Shown here: positions 1-9,065 of the stretch, piece after piece
Position numbering within the stretch: the stretch's first letter is position 1
Layout: every line of letters begins with the position of its first letter
NCBI GenBank assembly: GCA_905116865.2
Contig: CAJHNH020000826.1
Span: forward strand, 124,001 to 188,000
Length of the DNA stretch: 64,000 nt
Origin: Candidula unifasciata
Taxonomy: Eukaryota > Mollusca > Gastropoda > Stylommatophora > Geomitridae
Reading direction: 5' to 3'
Translations under genes and position numbers: made by a program
Notes under the pieces: model-generated
What the model was told of the DNA's origin: nothing
The model's input: the letters and a program-made list of their open reading frames with translations, nothing else
Database searches by the model: none

Positions 1-199
1 GAGCGCATACAGAACGCGGCTATGCGGGTCATTCTGGGTTGCTCCAGAGACACCCCAGTGTATGCGACACATCCTTGGTTTGCCGACGGTTGCAGGTAGG
101 CACAAGGTGCTGCAGGCGAAGTCATATCTCAAGGTAGCTGCAGACACGAGTGATGTCGGTTCTTGAATCAAATTAAATCAAATCAAATCAAATCAAATT
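1..199 (+). mobile_element. I-type LINE fragment with ATCAA-rich tail
   Basis: The first 90 bases translate to a reverse-transcriptase C-terminal stretch (AMRVILGCSRDTPVYATH) that closely matches the minus-strand LINE at 9.1-10.75 kb. It then jumps to the element's 3' terminus (GATGTCGGTTCTTGAATC) and a short AAATC-type tail at about 166-199. The RNase H part is missing, so this is an internally deleted or 5'-truncated copy cut by the window edge. Confidence 0.75.
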
Positions 200-720
200 G
201 TCTATGTGTATATGTTTTTGAATTGTTGAGTTTTTATATAGATGTTCCTGTTTTTGTGTGAATTGTCCTGTTTTTAAATGCATTATCATATTTTTATGTG
301 TTGGTTGTATTTTTATTTTTTTTGTTTGATTGTCTTGTTTTAATGAAGAGTTTCCTATTTTTCACATTAAGTGACCTGTTTTTTATTTTCTGCGGAATAT
401 GCTGTTTATTAGGATGTTTTTTTGTGGATTGTCCTGTTTTTAGGGAACTTGTCCTGTTCTTAGGGAGAAAGTCCTGTTTAAGAGAGACTAACCTGTTTTA
501 AAATAGATTGTCTTTATGTGGATTGTCTTGCTTTTGTGTGGAATGTTTTGTTTTTATATAATTTTTTTTTAATGGATTATCCTGTTTTTAATTAGGATTT
601 TCTGTTTCTTAAATTGGTTGTCCCCCTGTTTTTATGGAAATTAAGTTAGTTTTATGTGGTTTGTCCTGTTTTTGCGTGGATTGTCTTGTTTCTATGTGGC
701 TTGTCTTGTTTTCAGGTTGG
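200..720. repeat. degenerate TCCTGTTTTT array
   Basis: A T-rich tract in which the phrase TTGTCCTGTTTTTATGTG recurs with many substitutions at irregular spacing of about 25-35 bases. It looks like an old, decayed minisatellite directly behind the LINE tail. The open frames at 298-501 and 654-893 are hydrophobic by composition and are not supported as genes. Confidence 0.55.
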
Positions 721-901
721 ATTATCTGTACTGTGCAATCTTTTTGATTTCATGTCCAGTCCAGCATCTTTGTCCTCTCTCAACAACGTTTGCATTAGGG
801 TTTCTCTTGGCTGTCCCCCATCTCCTTAATCCGTTTGTTTCTGATCTCAGTGCCTGTTTAAGTAATTCTCTGTCCACTGATGGTGGCTTGTGATGGTAGC
901 A

Positions 902-1078
902 AAACCTGCAGCTCCAACAGCCATCCAACACCACGCCAGGGATGAAGTAACTCAAGTTGTTGGCACCACAAATATTCCTGGATGCAACTTGGCCAGATTT
1001 CCTTACAACTTGATTGCCCCAGGACTGTGTAGAATCACTATTAAAAACACAGTGCAGACTAAACCACCAAAGACCTAA
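902..1078 (+). other. possible TM7SF3 ectodomain exon
   Basis: An open stretch contains VGTTNIPGCNL followed by about 20 further residues. TM7SF3 proteins carry a similar PGCNLEF motif in the extracellular domain, upstream of the membrane segments, and the strand and order fit the exons at 5.9-29.7 kb. Candidate acceptors are the AG at about 910-911 or 939-940. No convincing donor is visible before the in-frame stop at about 1076. This may instead be unrelated open sequence beside a LINE scrap. Confidence 0.25.
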
Positions 1079-1083
1079 CTAAT

Positions 1084-1265
1084 GTGGTAGTCAAAGAAGA
1101 GAAGGGCAAAGAAGAACCTGGAATGACAACATCAAGAAACGGACAGGACCAAGTTAACATAGACTTATTCATCAAGAGGAGGACAGAGGAAGGTGGTCAG
1201 TTTTATGTGCTAGTGCTTCCATCAGTACACCTTCATGACCCTAACAGGTCAATTGTTATGTTATA
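1084..1265 (+). mobile_element. RTE-like LINE C-terminal scrap
   Basis: Read in the frame RRTWNDNIKKRTG, then DRGRWSVLCASAS, this matches the last residues of many metazoan RTE-type reverse transcriptases, which end in a pattern like W-x-D-N-I-K-x-W-T-G then D-R-x-R-W. It carries several stops. Confidence 0.6.
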
Positions 1266-1509
1266 ATTTAGTAGTAGCAGCAATAGCAAATGTATTGAGA
1301 ATTGCTATACAGTACAGTGAAATATCTGCGCATGTTTCTGTATGCATACGAGTGCAAGTTTATCACTTTGTCAACAATCTATGTACCTAACTTGGAGCCT
1401 TGACAGCAACTCCAGCTCCAAAGATCATAAATTGAATCAGTAGGTCAGATTTTTTTCTATAACTGATTTTGGCTGCCTGGGCTGATCCGACTTAATTGTC
1501 CTGGGAAAT
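1266..1509. other. unassigned sequence
   Basis: AT-rich, with no open frame, repeat or RNA-like structure that I recognise. Confidence 0.5.
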
Positions 1510-1775
1510 CTTCTTCTTGACCTCGTTTACCGGCTGTAAACTCCAGCGGAAATTTTTTGTTGTTTGTCTATTTCTGGACTCTAGTCCTGTTCCGGAAACT
1601 GAGTGTTGCATGCACATCCATTTCACAGGCTGACTCATTTGCATGCAGACTGTTGGTTCCTTGCCTGTCAGGCAGATGTACTCTGACTTCGAAAGAAGCT
1701 CCCATTTAGTTGAATCTTACGACATGCTTTTGGGCAGGCAGTGGGTGTATTCTTGTTTTCCCTACAATAAGGTCC
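1510..1775 (+). mobile_element. interspersed repeat family A (SINE-like)
   Basis: One of at least eleven copies in the window of a roughly 270-base repeat. Landmarks in order are CTTCTTCTTC, ACCGGCTGTAAACTCC, TCTGGACT-CAGTCCTGTTCC, GTGTTGCATGTGCATCC, CAGGCAGATG-ACTCTGACTTCGAA, ACGACATGCTTTTGGG, GGCAGTGGGT and a terminal CCCTA-AATAGGGCCC. No coding capacity. This copy lacks the last bases and runs into family E. Confidence 0.8.
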
Positions 1776-1895
1776 TGTGGGAAGTAAAGGTGGCCAGTGT
1801 GATGTTGACTGCATCACCCTTTGAATGCTGACTAGTCTATACAAAATTTGATCTGGCACCATAGGCCACTGTGCTGATTGTCTTTGATCTTGTGC
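1770..1895 (+). mobile_element. SINE family E, body fragment
   Basis: Carries TGGGAAGTAAAGGTGGCC, GATGTTGAC-GCATCACC, GTCTATACAAAAT and GATCTGGCAC in the same order as copies at 8920-9065, 22870-23095 (minus) and 54955-55215. It abuts family A without a spacer. Confidence 0.65.
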
Positions 1896-1984
1896 TTTTT
1901 AAAGTTAAAAATAAATCATCATCATCATCTTGAAGCAGGGGCTTTTCAGAACTTCCCTCTCATCAGTGTCTGCCTGAAAAAAAA

Positions 1985-2215
1985 AGTCGGTCTTTCGCCA
2001 GCTCTCCCACCTCATGTGCTTTCATATTCAATGAGTCACTTATATCCAATGCTAATCTTCATGTTGGTTGGCCCCTGCCCCTTCTTTCCTGATACCATAC
2101 CTTCTGCTATTAATTGTTTTCACTTGATATGACCAAAATGTTTCAGCTTCCGAGACAAGATGCTGTTTGTTAATAAATACATTTATTACCAAAATAAACA
2201 GTTTGCAGAAACTAG
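1985..2215 (-). mobile_element. RTE-like LINE C-terminal fragment
   Basis: Resembles the minus-strand fragment at 43125-43400. Both contain CCAGCTCTCC-CCCATG, CAAAATG-TTCA-CTTCCGAGACA and GGATGCTGTTTATAA-like segments. The reading frame is heavily broken. Confidence 0.45.
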
Positions 2216-2227
2216 ACTAGAGAAACA

Positions 2228-5200
2228 GGTGGTTAGATGGATATGGCTCTTATATAGGAGAGCCTGGTTTGATTCCTGGTTCTTGTATAGGAGAGCCTGG
2301 TTTGATTCCTGGTTCTTGTATAGGAGAGCCTGGTTTGATTCCTGGTTCTTGTATAGGAGAGCCTGGTTTGATTCCTGGTTCTTGTATAGGAGAGCCTGGT
2401 TTGATTCCTGGTTCTTGTATAGGAGAGCCTGGTTTGATTCCTGGTTCTTATATAGGAGAGCCTGGTTTGATTCCTGGTTCTTGTATAGGAGAGCCTGGTT
2501 TGATTCCTGGTTCTTGTATAGGAGAGCCTGGTTTGATTCCTGGTTCTTGTATAGGAGAGCCTGGTTTGATTCCTGGTTCTTGTATAGGAGAGCCTGGTTT
2601 GATTCCTGGTTCTTATATAGGAGAGCCTGGTTCTTATATAGGAGAGCCTGGTTTGATTCCTGGTTCTTATATAGGAGAGCCTGGTTCTTATATAGGAGAG
2701 CCTGGTTCTTATATAGGAGAGCCTGGTTCTTATATAGGAGAGCCTGGTTTGATTCCTGGTTCTTATATAGGAGAGCCTGGTTTGATTCCTGGTTCTTATA
2801 TAGGAGAGCCTGGTTTGATTCCTGGTTCTTATATAGGAGAGCCTGGTTCTTATATAGGAGAGCCTGGTTTGATTCCTGGTTCTTATATAGGAGAGCCTGG
2901 TTTGATTCCTGGTTCTTATATAGGAGAGCCTGGTTTGATTCCTGGTTCTTATATAGGAGAGCCTGGTTTGATTCCTGGTTCTTGTATAGGAGAGCCTGGT
3001 TTGATTCCTGGTTCTTGTATAGGAGAGCCTGGTTTGATTCCTGGTTCTTATATAGGAGAGCCTGGTTTGATTCCTGGTTCTTATATAGGAGAGCCTGGTT
3101 TGATTCCTGGTTCTTATATAGGAGAGCCTGGTTTGATTCCTGGTTCTTGTATAGGAGAGCCTGGTTTGATTCCTGGTTCTTGTATAGGAGAGCCTGGTTT
3201 GATTCCTGGTTCTTATATAGGAGAGCCTGGTTTGATTCCTGGTTCTTATATAGGAGAGCCTGGTTTGATTCCTGGTTCTTATATAGGAGAGCCTGGTTTG
3301 ATTCCTGGTTCTTATATAGGAGAGCCTGGTTTGATTCCTGGTTCTTATATAGGAGAGCCTGGTTCTTATATAGGAGAGCCTGGTTTGATTCCTGGATCTT
3401 ATATAGGAGAGCCTGGTTTGATTCCTGGTTCTTATATAGGAGAGCCTGGTTTGATTCCTGGTTCTTATATAGGAGAGCCTGGTTTGATTCCTGGTTCTTA
3501 TATAGGAGACCCTGGTTTGATTCCTGGATCTTATATAGGAGAGCCTGGTTTGATTCCTGGTTCTTATATAGGAGAGCCTGGTTTGATTCCTGGTTCTTAT
3601 ATAGGAGAGCCTGGTTTGATTCCTGGTTCTTATATAGGAGAGCCTGGTTTGATTCCTGGTTCTTATATAGGAGAGCCTGGTTCTTATATAGGAGAGCCTG
3701 GTTTGATTCCTGGTTCTTATATAGGAGAGCCTGGTTTGATTCCTGGTTCTTATATAGGAAAGCCTGGTTTGATTCCTGGTTCTTGTATAGGAGAGCCTGG
3801 TTTGATTCCTGGTTCTTATATAGGAGAGCCTGGTTTGATTCCTGGTTCTTATATAGGAGAGCCTGGTTCTTTATATAGGAGAGCCTGGTTTGATTCCTGG
3901 TTCTTATATAGGAGAGCCTGGTTTGATTCCTGGTTCTTATATAGGAGAGCCTGGTTTGATTCCTGGTTCTTATATAGGAGAGCCTGGTTTGATTCCTGGT
4001 TCTTGTATAGGAGAGCCTGGTTTGATTCCTGGTTCTTGTATAGGAGAGCCTGGTTTGATTCCTGGTTCTTATATAGGAGAGCCTGGTTTGATTCCTGGTT
4101 CTTATATAGGAGAGCCTGGTTTGATTCCTGGTTCTTATATAGGAGAGCCTGGTTTGATTCCTGGTTCTTATATAGGAGAGCCTGGTTTGATTCCTGGTTC
4201 TTATATAGGAGAGCCTGGTTCTTATATAGGAGAGCCTGGTTTGATTCCTGGATCTTATATAGGAGAGCCTGGTTTGATTCCTTGTTCTTGTATAGGAGAG
4301 CCTGGTTTGATTCCTGGTTCTTATATAGGAGAGCCTGGTTTGATTCCTGGTTCTTATATAGGAGAGCCTGGTTTGATTCCTGGTTCTTATATAGGAGAGC
4401 CTGGTTTGATTCCTGGTTCTTATATAGGAGACCCTGGTTTGATTCCTGGATCTTATATAGGAGAGCCTGGTTTGATTCCTGGTTCTTATATAGGAGAGCC
4501 TGGTTTGATTCCTGGTTCTTATATAGGAGAGCCTGGTTTGATTCCTGGTTCTTATATAGGAGAGCCTGGTTTGATTCCTGGTTCTTATATAGGAGAGCCT
4601 GGTTCTTATATAGGAGAGCCTGGTTTGATTCCTGGTTCTTATATAGGAGAGCCTGGTTTGATTCCTGGTTCTTATATAGGAAAGCCTGGTTTGATTCCTG
4701 GTTCTTGTATAGGAGAGCCTGGTTTGATTCCTGGTTCTTGTATAGGAGAGCCTGGTTTGATTCCTGGTTCTTATATAGGAAAGCCTGGTTTGATTCCTGG
4801 TTCTTGTATAGGAGAGCCTGGTTTGATTCCTGGATCTTATATAGGAGAGCCTGGTTTGATTCCTGGTTCTTATATAGGAGAGCCTGGTTCTTGTATAGGA
4901 GAGCCTGGTTCTTGTATAGGAGAGCCTGGTTCTTATATAGGAGAGCCTGGTTCTTATATAGGAGAGCCTGGTTCTTGTATAGGAGAGCCTGGTTTGATTC
5001 CTGGTTCTTGAATAGGAGAGCCTGGTTTGATTCCTGGTTCTTATATAGGAGAGCCTGGTTTGATTCCTGGTTCTTATATAGGAGAGCCTGGTTTGATTCC
5101 TGGATCTTATATAGGAGAGCCTGGTTTGATTCCTGGTTCTTGTATAGGAGAGCCTGGTTTGATTCCTGGTTCTTGTATAGGAGAGCCTGGTTTGATTCCT

Positions 5201-5300
5201 GGTTCTTGTATAGGAGAGCCTGGTTTGATTCCTGGTTCTTATATAGGAGAGCCTGGTTTGATTCCTGGTTCTTATATAGGAGAGCCTGGTTTGATTACTG
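2228..5300. repeat. 33/21-bp minisatellite with B-box-like core
   Basis: About 3.05 kb of head-to-tail units. The main unit is 33 bases (TATAGGAGAGCCTGG, then TTTGATTCCTGGTTCTT). A shorter 21-base form lacks the TTTGATTCCTGG block. Both lengths are multiples of three, so two frames stay open for up to about 1,000 codons (repeating IGEPGLIPGS or YRRAWFDSWF). I see no splice or start context and no non-repeat flank, so I do not call a protein. Variants include TAT/TGT, GGATC for GGTTC, GAGACC and GGAAAGCC. The first unit is preceded by TGGTTAGATGG, which resembles a tRNA A box. Confidence 0.97.
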
Positions 5301-5384
5301 GAATGGAGTTTTTCCCTCTGTATGAGGCAGCAAAAAAAAATGTCTACACACAGCTCATGGTGACTGTGCTAACCAGGCGACCTT

Positions 5385-5560
5385 AAATCCTCAAGCTCAC
5401 GACCCCACATTTCCTATCCTGCTTATTTTTCTTCTTCACTTCCTCTTTCACCGCTTCGGGTGTCGAGGGAGATATAAGGTTCTGCTTCTTGCTTTTCTTT
5501 CAATATTGCCATTGTCAAATACCAGCCCTTTTATATCTCATTGTTTTCTCTGTAGCTGGA
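5385..5560. mobile_element. LINE/SINE scraps
   Basis: CCTCAAGCTCACGACCC also occurs after the tRNA-derived SINE near 7870. TTCGGGTGT-GAGGGAGATA-AAGGT recurs at 34545-34575 inside an RTE-type fragment. No intact structure remains. Confidence 0.4.
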
Positions 5561-5604
5561 TTGCTAGGTCTATCACAACTTCACCACTTCAGCACCACTT
5601 GATT

Positions 5605-5900
5605 ATGAACTAATGAATGGCAAGCTAGATGTTGTGAGGCCCCTTTGTGGCCGATTGAGCAGTGCCGAGGCACAGATAGATCATTACAGTTTAAGGAGAA
5701 TGGCGCTGCATGGAGTTACTAGGGGATCTGGCCTGTGCCGAACACTCAAGAGAGAGGCGAGATTGATGTTCAATCAGACAGTTACTGGTACCATCAGATT
5801 TGGAACTCTTTGCCTGCTGCTGAGGATGGGGATGGAGAGCTTATGGGAGTGTCCTGAGTACTACGATGTTGATTCCTAATTCAACATTCAGCGTCTAACA
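5605..5900 (+). mobile_element. I-type LINE 3' end fragment
   Basis: Encodes the region that follows RNase H in these LINEs: VTRGSGLCRTLKREAR, FNQTVTGTIRFGTL, CLLLRMGMESLWECPEYYDV. The same segment appears at 9140-9460 (minus), 10860-11090, 14690-14880, 15650-15880 (minus) and 30230-30665. It ends at the conserved GATGTTGATTC terminus. Confidence 0.8.
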
Positions 5901-5942
5901 TTCACAACTTCACCAGCACTTCGTTGACCATTTTCATTACAG

Positions 5943-6087
5943 GATGACTGTATCAGCCCTGTGACGCAAGGCTACACCATGCTTCACCTTATCCTGGCAA
6001 TCCTCTACTTGATCCTATTTACCACCGTTTACAGTATGGGCATGAGGTGTGCCTTTAAGAGGCTTTTTGTCATCAACTGCCCTGAAA
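5943..6087 (+). CDS. TM7SF3-like gene, tentative exon before TM1
   Basis: An open segment of 48 codons plus one base follows a good acceptor (TTTTCATTACAG). It reads DDCISPVTQGYTMLHL and continues to a pair of cysteines about ten residues apart (RCAFKRLFVINC). TM7SF3 proteins have two cysteines just before the first membrane helix, so a luminal/TM1 border segment is plausible. Two donors leave the required phase 1: GTGATA at 6088, which keeps both cysteines, and GTATGG at 6034. Either joins in frame to 6279. The hydrophobic stretch LILAILYLILF is unexpected for an ectodomain. The family match is weak by eye, so this is less certain than the later exons. Confidence 0.5.
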
Positions 6088-6128
6088 GTGATAAATAGAG
6101 GTAGTAAAAAAAAAACTAGAATTCTCTG

Positions 6129-6231
6129 TTGAAATGTTCAACACATGTCTGTTGAAGATTTGAAATGTTTAACACATGTCTGTTGTAGATTTGAAATGTT
6201 TAACACATGTCTGTTGTAGATTTGAAATGTA
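6129..6231. repeat. 31-bp triplicate
   Basis: GAAATGTTTAACACATGTC plus TGTTGTAGATTT is present about three times in a row with few changes, inside the intron 48 bases upstream of the next exon. Confidence 0.85.
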
Positions 6232-6278
6232 AAGGTGTACCATTTTAAGATTTTGATTGTCATTCTTCTCAAACACAG

Positions 6279-6365
6279 GTTCTGCAATGGAAATTGTCTT
6301 TGCTGTGATTCTGTGTTTTTGTGGCCTGTTCTTGTTAACTTGTGGCCATAGTTATTTCAAGACCA
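6279..6365 (+). CDS. TM7SF3-like gene, TM1 exon
   Basis: This exon follows the acceptor AAACACAG and ends at the donor A|GTAAGT, phase 1 to phase 1. It encodes a hydrophobic helix (AMEIVFAVILCFCGLFLLTCGH) followed by SYFKT. The G-L-F-x(4)-C/F-G-H-x-x-F-K-T pattern is the first membrane segment of the TM7SF3/DUF4203 fold. It splices in frame to 8647, forming an ATG codon across the junction. TM7SF3 is a multipass membrane protein reported to be linked to cell survival and stress responses in vertebrates. Function in this animal is not shown. The intron just behind carries degenerate copies of this exon's 3' end. Confidence 0.8.
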
Positions 6366-6760
6366 GTAAGTTGAACTATATATTTTAAACTCTAAATTAG
6401 AGGGTTACTTAGAATGTGCTTATTTTAGCTAACATTTGTCCACAGTTATTTTATGGTATCTTGAATGATATATATTTAACTCTATATTAGAGGGTTAGAG
6501 AATATTTTTAACTAAATTAGAGGATTAAATCTTATTTAGAGTTTGTACTTGTGTTAAATAACTTTGGCTATAATTATCATAAATCACTAAGTTGAGTGAT
6601 ATTTTTATATTTGTAAATAAGTGGCTAGAGTATATTTTAAACTTTAAATCATAGGATTAGAGTCTTATTTTGCACATGAACTTGTTTTAAATAACCTTTG
6701 GCTATAATTGTTCCAAGATCAGTCAGCTATATTATATATTATTAATTTTTAAATAGTATT
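6340..6760. repeat. degenerate repeats of exon 3' end plus donor
   Basis: The exon end and donor region (GGCCATAGTTATTTCAAGACC, then AGTAAGTTGAACTATATATTT and AACTCTAAATTAGAGGGTTA) recur about three more times at roughly 100-150 base steps. One copy has CCACAGTTATTTTATGG (about 6441), one GGCTATAATTATCATAAATCAC and CTAAGTTGAGTGATA (6567-6601), and one GGCTATAATTGTTCCAAGATC (6700-6720). Divergence is high, so the expansion looks old. Confidence 0.6.
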
Positions 6761-6765
6761 TTTCT

Positions 6766-7530
6766 TCTTCTTCATGTTTACCGGCTGTGAAATCCTGGTT
6801 GCTCATCTACTTCCGGACTGAAGTCATGTTGCAGTCCTGGACTGAAGTCTTGTTGCAGTTCTGGACTAAAGTCTTGTTGCAGTACTGGACTGAAGTCTTG
6901 TTGCAGTACTGGACTGAAATCTTGTTGCAGTACTGGACTGAAGTCTTGTTGCAGTACTGGACTGAAGTCTTGTTGCAGTACTGGACTGAAGTCTTGTTGC
7001 AGTTCTGGACTGAAATCTTGTTACAGCACTGGACTGAAGTCTTGTTGCAGTACTGGACTGAAGTCTTGTTGCAGTACTGGACTGAAGTCTTGTTGCAGTA
7101 CTGGACTGAAGTCTTGTTGCAGTACTGGACTGAAGTCTTGTTGCAGTACTGGACTGAAGTCTTGTTGCAGTACTGGACTGAAGTCTTCTTTCAGTTCTGT
7201 ACTGAAATTTTGTTGCAGTACTGGACTGAAATCTTGTTGCAGTACTGGACTGAAGTCTTGTTGCAGTACTGGACTGAAGTCTTGTTGCAGTACTGGACTG
7301 AAGTCTTGTTGCAGTACTGGACTGAAGTCTGGTTGCAGTACCTGAGCTTTGCAGGCACATACATTTTGACAGGCTTGGCATATTTATAAGAAGACTGTTG
7401 CTTCCTGGCCTCTCAGACAGATGCACTCTGACTTAGAAAGAAACACTCTTAATTAGTCAACTTTTACCACAATCGTGTTAGAAAAACAGTGGATCGGTTA
7501 TTTCTTGTCTCCACAGTGGGGACCCAGAGA
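6766..7530 (+). mobile_element. family A copy carrying an internal 24-bp array
   Basis: Left flank TTCTTCTTC-TTTACCGGCTGTGAAATCC and right flank CAGGCACATACATTTTGAC, GGCCTCTCAGACAGATGCACTCTGACTTAGAA and CCACAGTGGGGACCC are one family A element. Between them its TCTGGACT-AAGTC-TGTTGCAG segment has expanded into a tandem array. This explains the position and sequence of the array. Confidence 0.85.
6805..7345. repeat. 24-bp minisatellite born inside family A
   Basis: About 22 units of TGGACTGAAGTC plus TTGTTGCAGTAC. A period divisible by three keeps both strands open (repeating WTEVLLQY on plus, QSSTATRL on minus). No gene is inferred. Confidence 0.95.
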
Positions 7531-7589
7531 AGATAGTTAAATAAAAAAAGTGACAGTAATTTCCATACCTTAAAGTAATTTGATATGTG

Positions 7590-7662
7590 GTCAGTTTTGC
7601 ACAAATTGCCTTTACTTCCCATAATATTTCCTGGTACCTATTTTAGCTATGTCACCTAGGAA
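7590..7662 (-). mobile_element. SINE family E fragment
   Basis: In reverse complement it reads AGGTACCAGGAAAT, TATGGGAAGTAAAGGCAA, matching the body of family E. Confidence 0.5.
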
Positions 7663-7699
7663 CCCTTTCACCACGAAAAGCCACTTACTTAGAATTTCT

Positions 7700-7890
7700 A
7701 TCAGCTCTGAGGAGCAACTGGCTGAGCGGTTACAATGTTGGGCTTTCATGGGAAAGGCTGAGGTTTGACCCATTGTAAGGTGGTGGTGTTTGTCTGATGG
7801 GGCCAGAATTGAACATCCTGATGTGTAGAGTCCATGGCAACAGCACTACCATGTAGCCCGAAATCGTCAAGCTCACGACTCCCTTCCTAT
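7700..7890 (+). mobile_element. tRNA-derived SINE (Ser/Leu-like head)
   Basis: Contains a good A box (TGGCTGAGCGGTTA) and, 41 bases on, a B box (GGTTTGACCC), with a short tRNA-unrelated body ending CGTCAAGCTCACGACTCCC. The A box is typical of long-variable-arm tRNAs. No intact cloverleaf was found, so it is a SINE head and not a tRNA gene. A 57-bp array starts at its end. Confidence 0.65.
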
Positions 7891-8375
7891 GCTGTCCCAA
7901 ACAGTGGTACATGCAGACAGTAGTGACAGCAGGACCCCCTTCCTGTGCTGTCATAAACAGTGGTACATACAGATAGTAGCAACAGCACGACCCTCTTCCT
8001 GTGCTGTCATAAACAGTGGTACATACAGACAGTAGTGACAGCACCACCTCCTTCCTGTGCTGTCTTAAACAGTGGTACATACAGACAGTAGTGACAGCAC
8101 CACCCCCTTCCTGTGCTGTCCTAAACAGTGGTACCTACAGACAGTAGTGACAGCACCACCCCCTTCCTGTGCTGTCATAAACAGTGGTACATACAGACAG
8201 TAGTGACAGCACAACCCCCTTCCTATGCTGTCCTAAACAGTGTTACATACAGACAGTAGTGACAGCACAACCCCCTTCCTATGCTGTCCTAAACAGTGGT
8301 ACATACAGACAGTAGTGACAGCACCACCCCCTTCCTGTGCTGTCCTAAACAGTGGTACACAAAGACAGTAGTGGC
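7885..8375. repeat. 57-bp minisatellite
   Basis: About eight units of CCTTCCTGTGCTGTCCTAAA, CAGTGGTACATACAGACAGT, AGTGACAGCACCACCC, with a few substitutions each. It starts at the 3' end of the tRNA-derived SINE. Confidence 0.93.
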
Positions 8376-8640
8376 AGTTTGACCACATTGTTTGTGCTGA
8401 ACTTCTGCACTGACTTGACCCCGAGATGTCTAGTGGATGTCATTTGGTGCTGTTCGCATCTGTGCACTGTTTAGGATACACAGAGGTCAATATATTTACT
8501 AACAATATCAACGGCGGGAGGGCGGAGGCAAGTCGTGTTGACAAAATCCGTCTTAATGCAGGACAGGCTTCCAGAATTCTGTATGTACCCGATTTATTTT
8601 ATTGCTTCCATAATTCTATATTAACTGATTTTTATTTTAT
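8376..8640. other. intron, nothing recognised
   Basis: Unique-looking sequence between the array and the next acceptor (TTTATTTTATTTTCAG). No element found. Confidence 0.5.
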
Positions 8641-8646
8641 TTTCAG

Positions 8647-8727
8647 TGTTATTCCTGTTTGGCTTCACGTTTACAAGTCTCCTGGCATACTTGCTGATCT
8701 CGTTGGCCCATACCTGGGAGGATTCCT
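8647..8727 (+). CDS. TM7SF3-like gene, TM2 exon
   Basis: The acceptor ATTTTCAG and donor T|GTAAGC bound 81 bases, phase 1 in and phase 1 out. Joined to the previous exon it continues KT-M-LFLFGFTFTSLLAYLLISLAH and ends TWEDS. This matches the second membrane segment of TM7SF3, where FF-x-GF follows the KTE motif. The outgoing phase leaves a lone T. Joining it directly to the exon at 24469, which begins GA, would make TGA, so at least one exon (expected TM3/TM4) must lie between. I could not find it. Confidence 0.8.
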
Positions 8728-8919
8728 GTAAGCAAACATGACCTGCCTGTTTTACCTGATTTCTGACCTCATCTTCTGTTGGAAGAAGGAGAATGTGCAT
8801 TGATAGCAGTAGCAACAAGGAGAAGGATGAATGAATTGAGGTGGAGAAAGAGTCAATAGAAGAAAGATGATGGAAAGATATATAGGAACAAACTTTATTT
8901 TCAAAGGGTCACTAATTAG

Positions 8920-9065
8920 GCCTGGATGTTCGCGTACTGATACAAAAGTGGGTACCAGGTAAAGTCATGGGAAGTAAAGGTGGCCCATCACATGTTGTTT
9001 GGTCTATAAAATATGAACATAGCAATATATGCCTGATGTGTCACCAGCCTGAAAGAGGTCCTTTA
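8920..9065 (+). mobile_element. SINE family E, body fragment
   Basis: GTGGGTACCAGGTAAAGTC, TGGGAAGTAAAGGTGGCCC, GGTCTATAAAATATGAA, GCCTGATGTGTCACCAGCC. It lacks the tRNA-like head seen in the copy at 22870-23095. Confidence 0.7.

Noticed and set aside
2160..5386. Open frames of up to 1,018 codons (IGEPGLIPGS / YRRAWFDSWF repeats)
   Set aside because: Open because 33- and 21-base units are multiples of three and lack stops. Two frames are open at once, there is no non-repeat domain and no exon signals.
6787..7426. 200-codon WTEVLLQY frame and its minus-strand partner
   Set aside because: The 24-bp array inside a SINE-like repeat explains both.
7700..7770. A functional tRNA-Ser or tRNA-Leu gene
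   Set aside because: A and B boxes are present, but I cannot form an acceptor stem or a complete anticodon arm. It fits a SINE head.
7885..8375. CRISPR-like array
   Set aside because: Whole 57-bp units are repeated without unique spacers, in a eukaryotic intron. The same reasoning applies to the other arrays.
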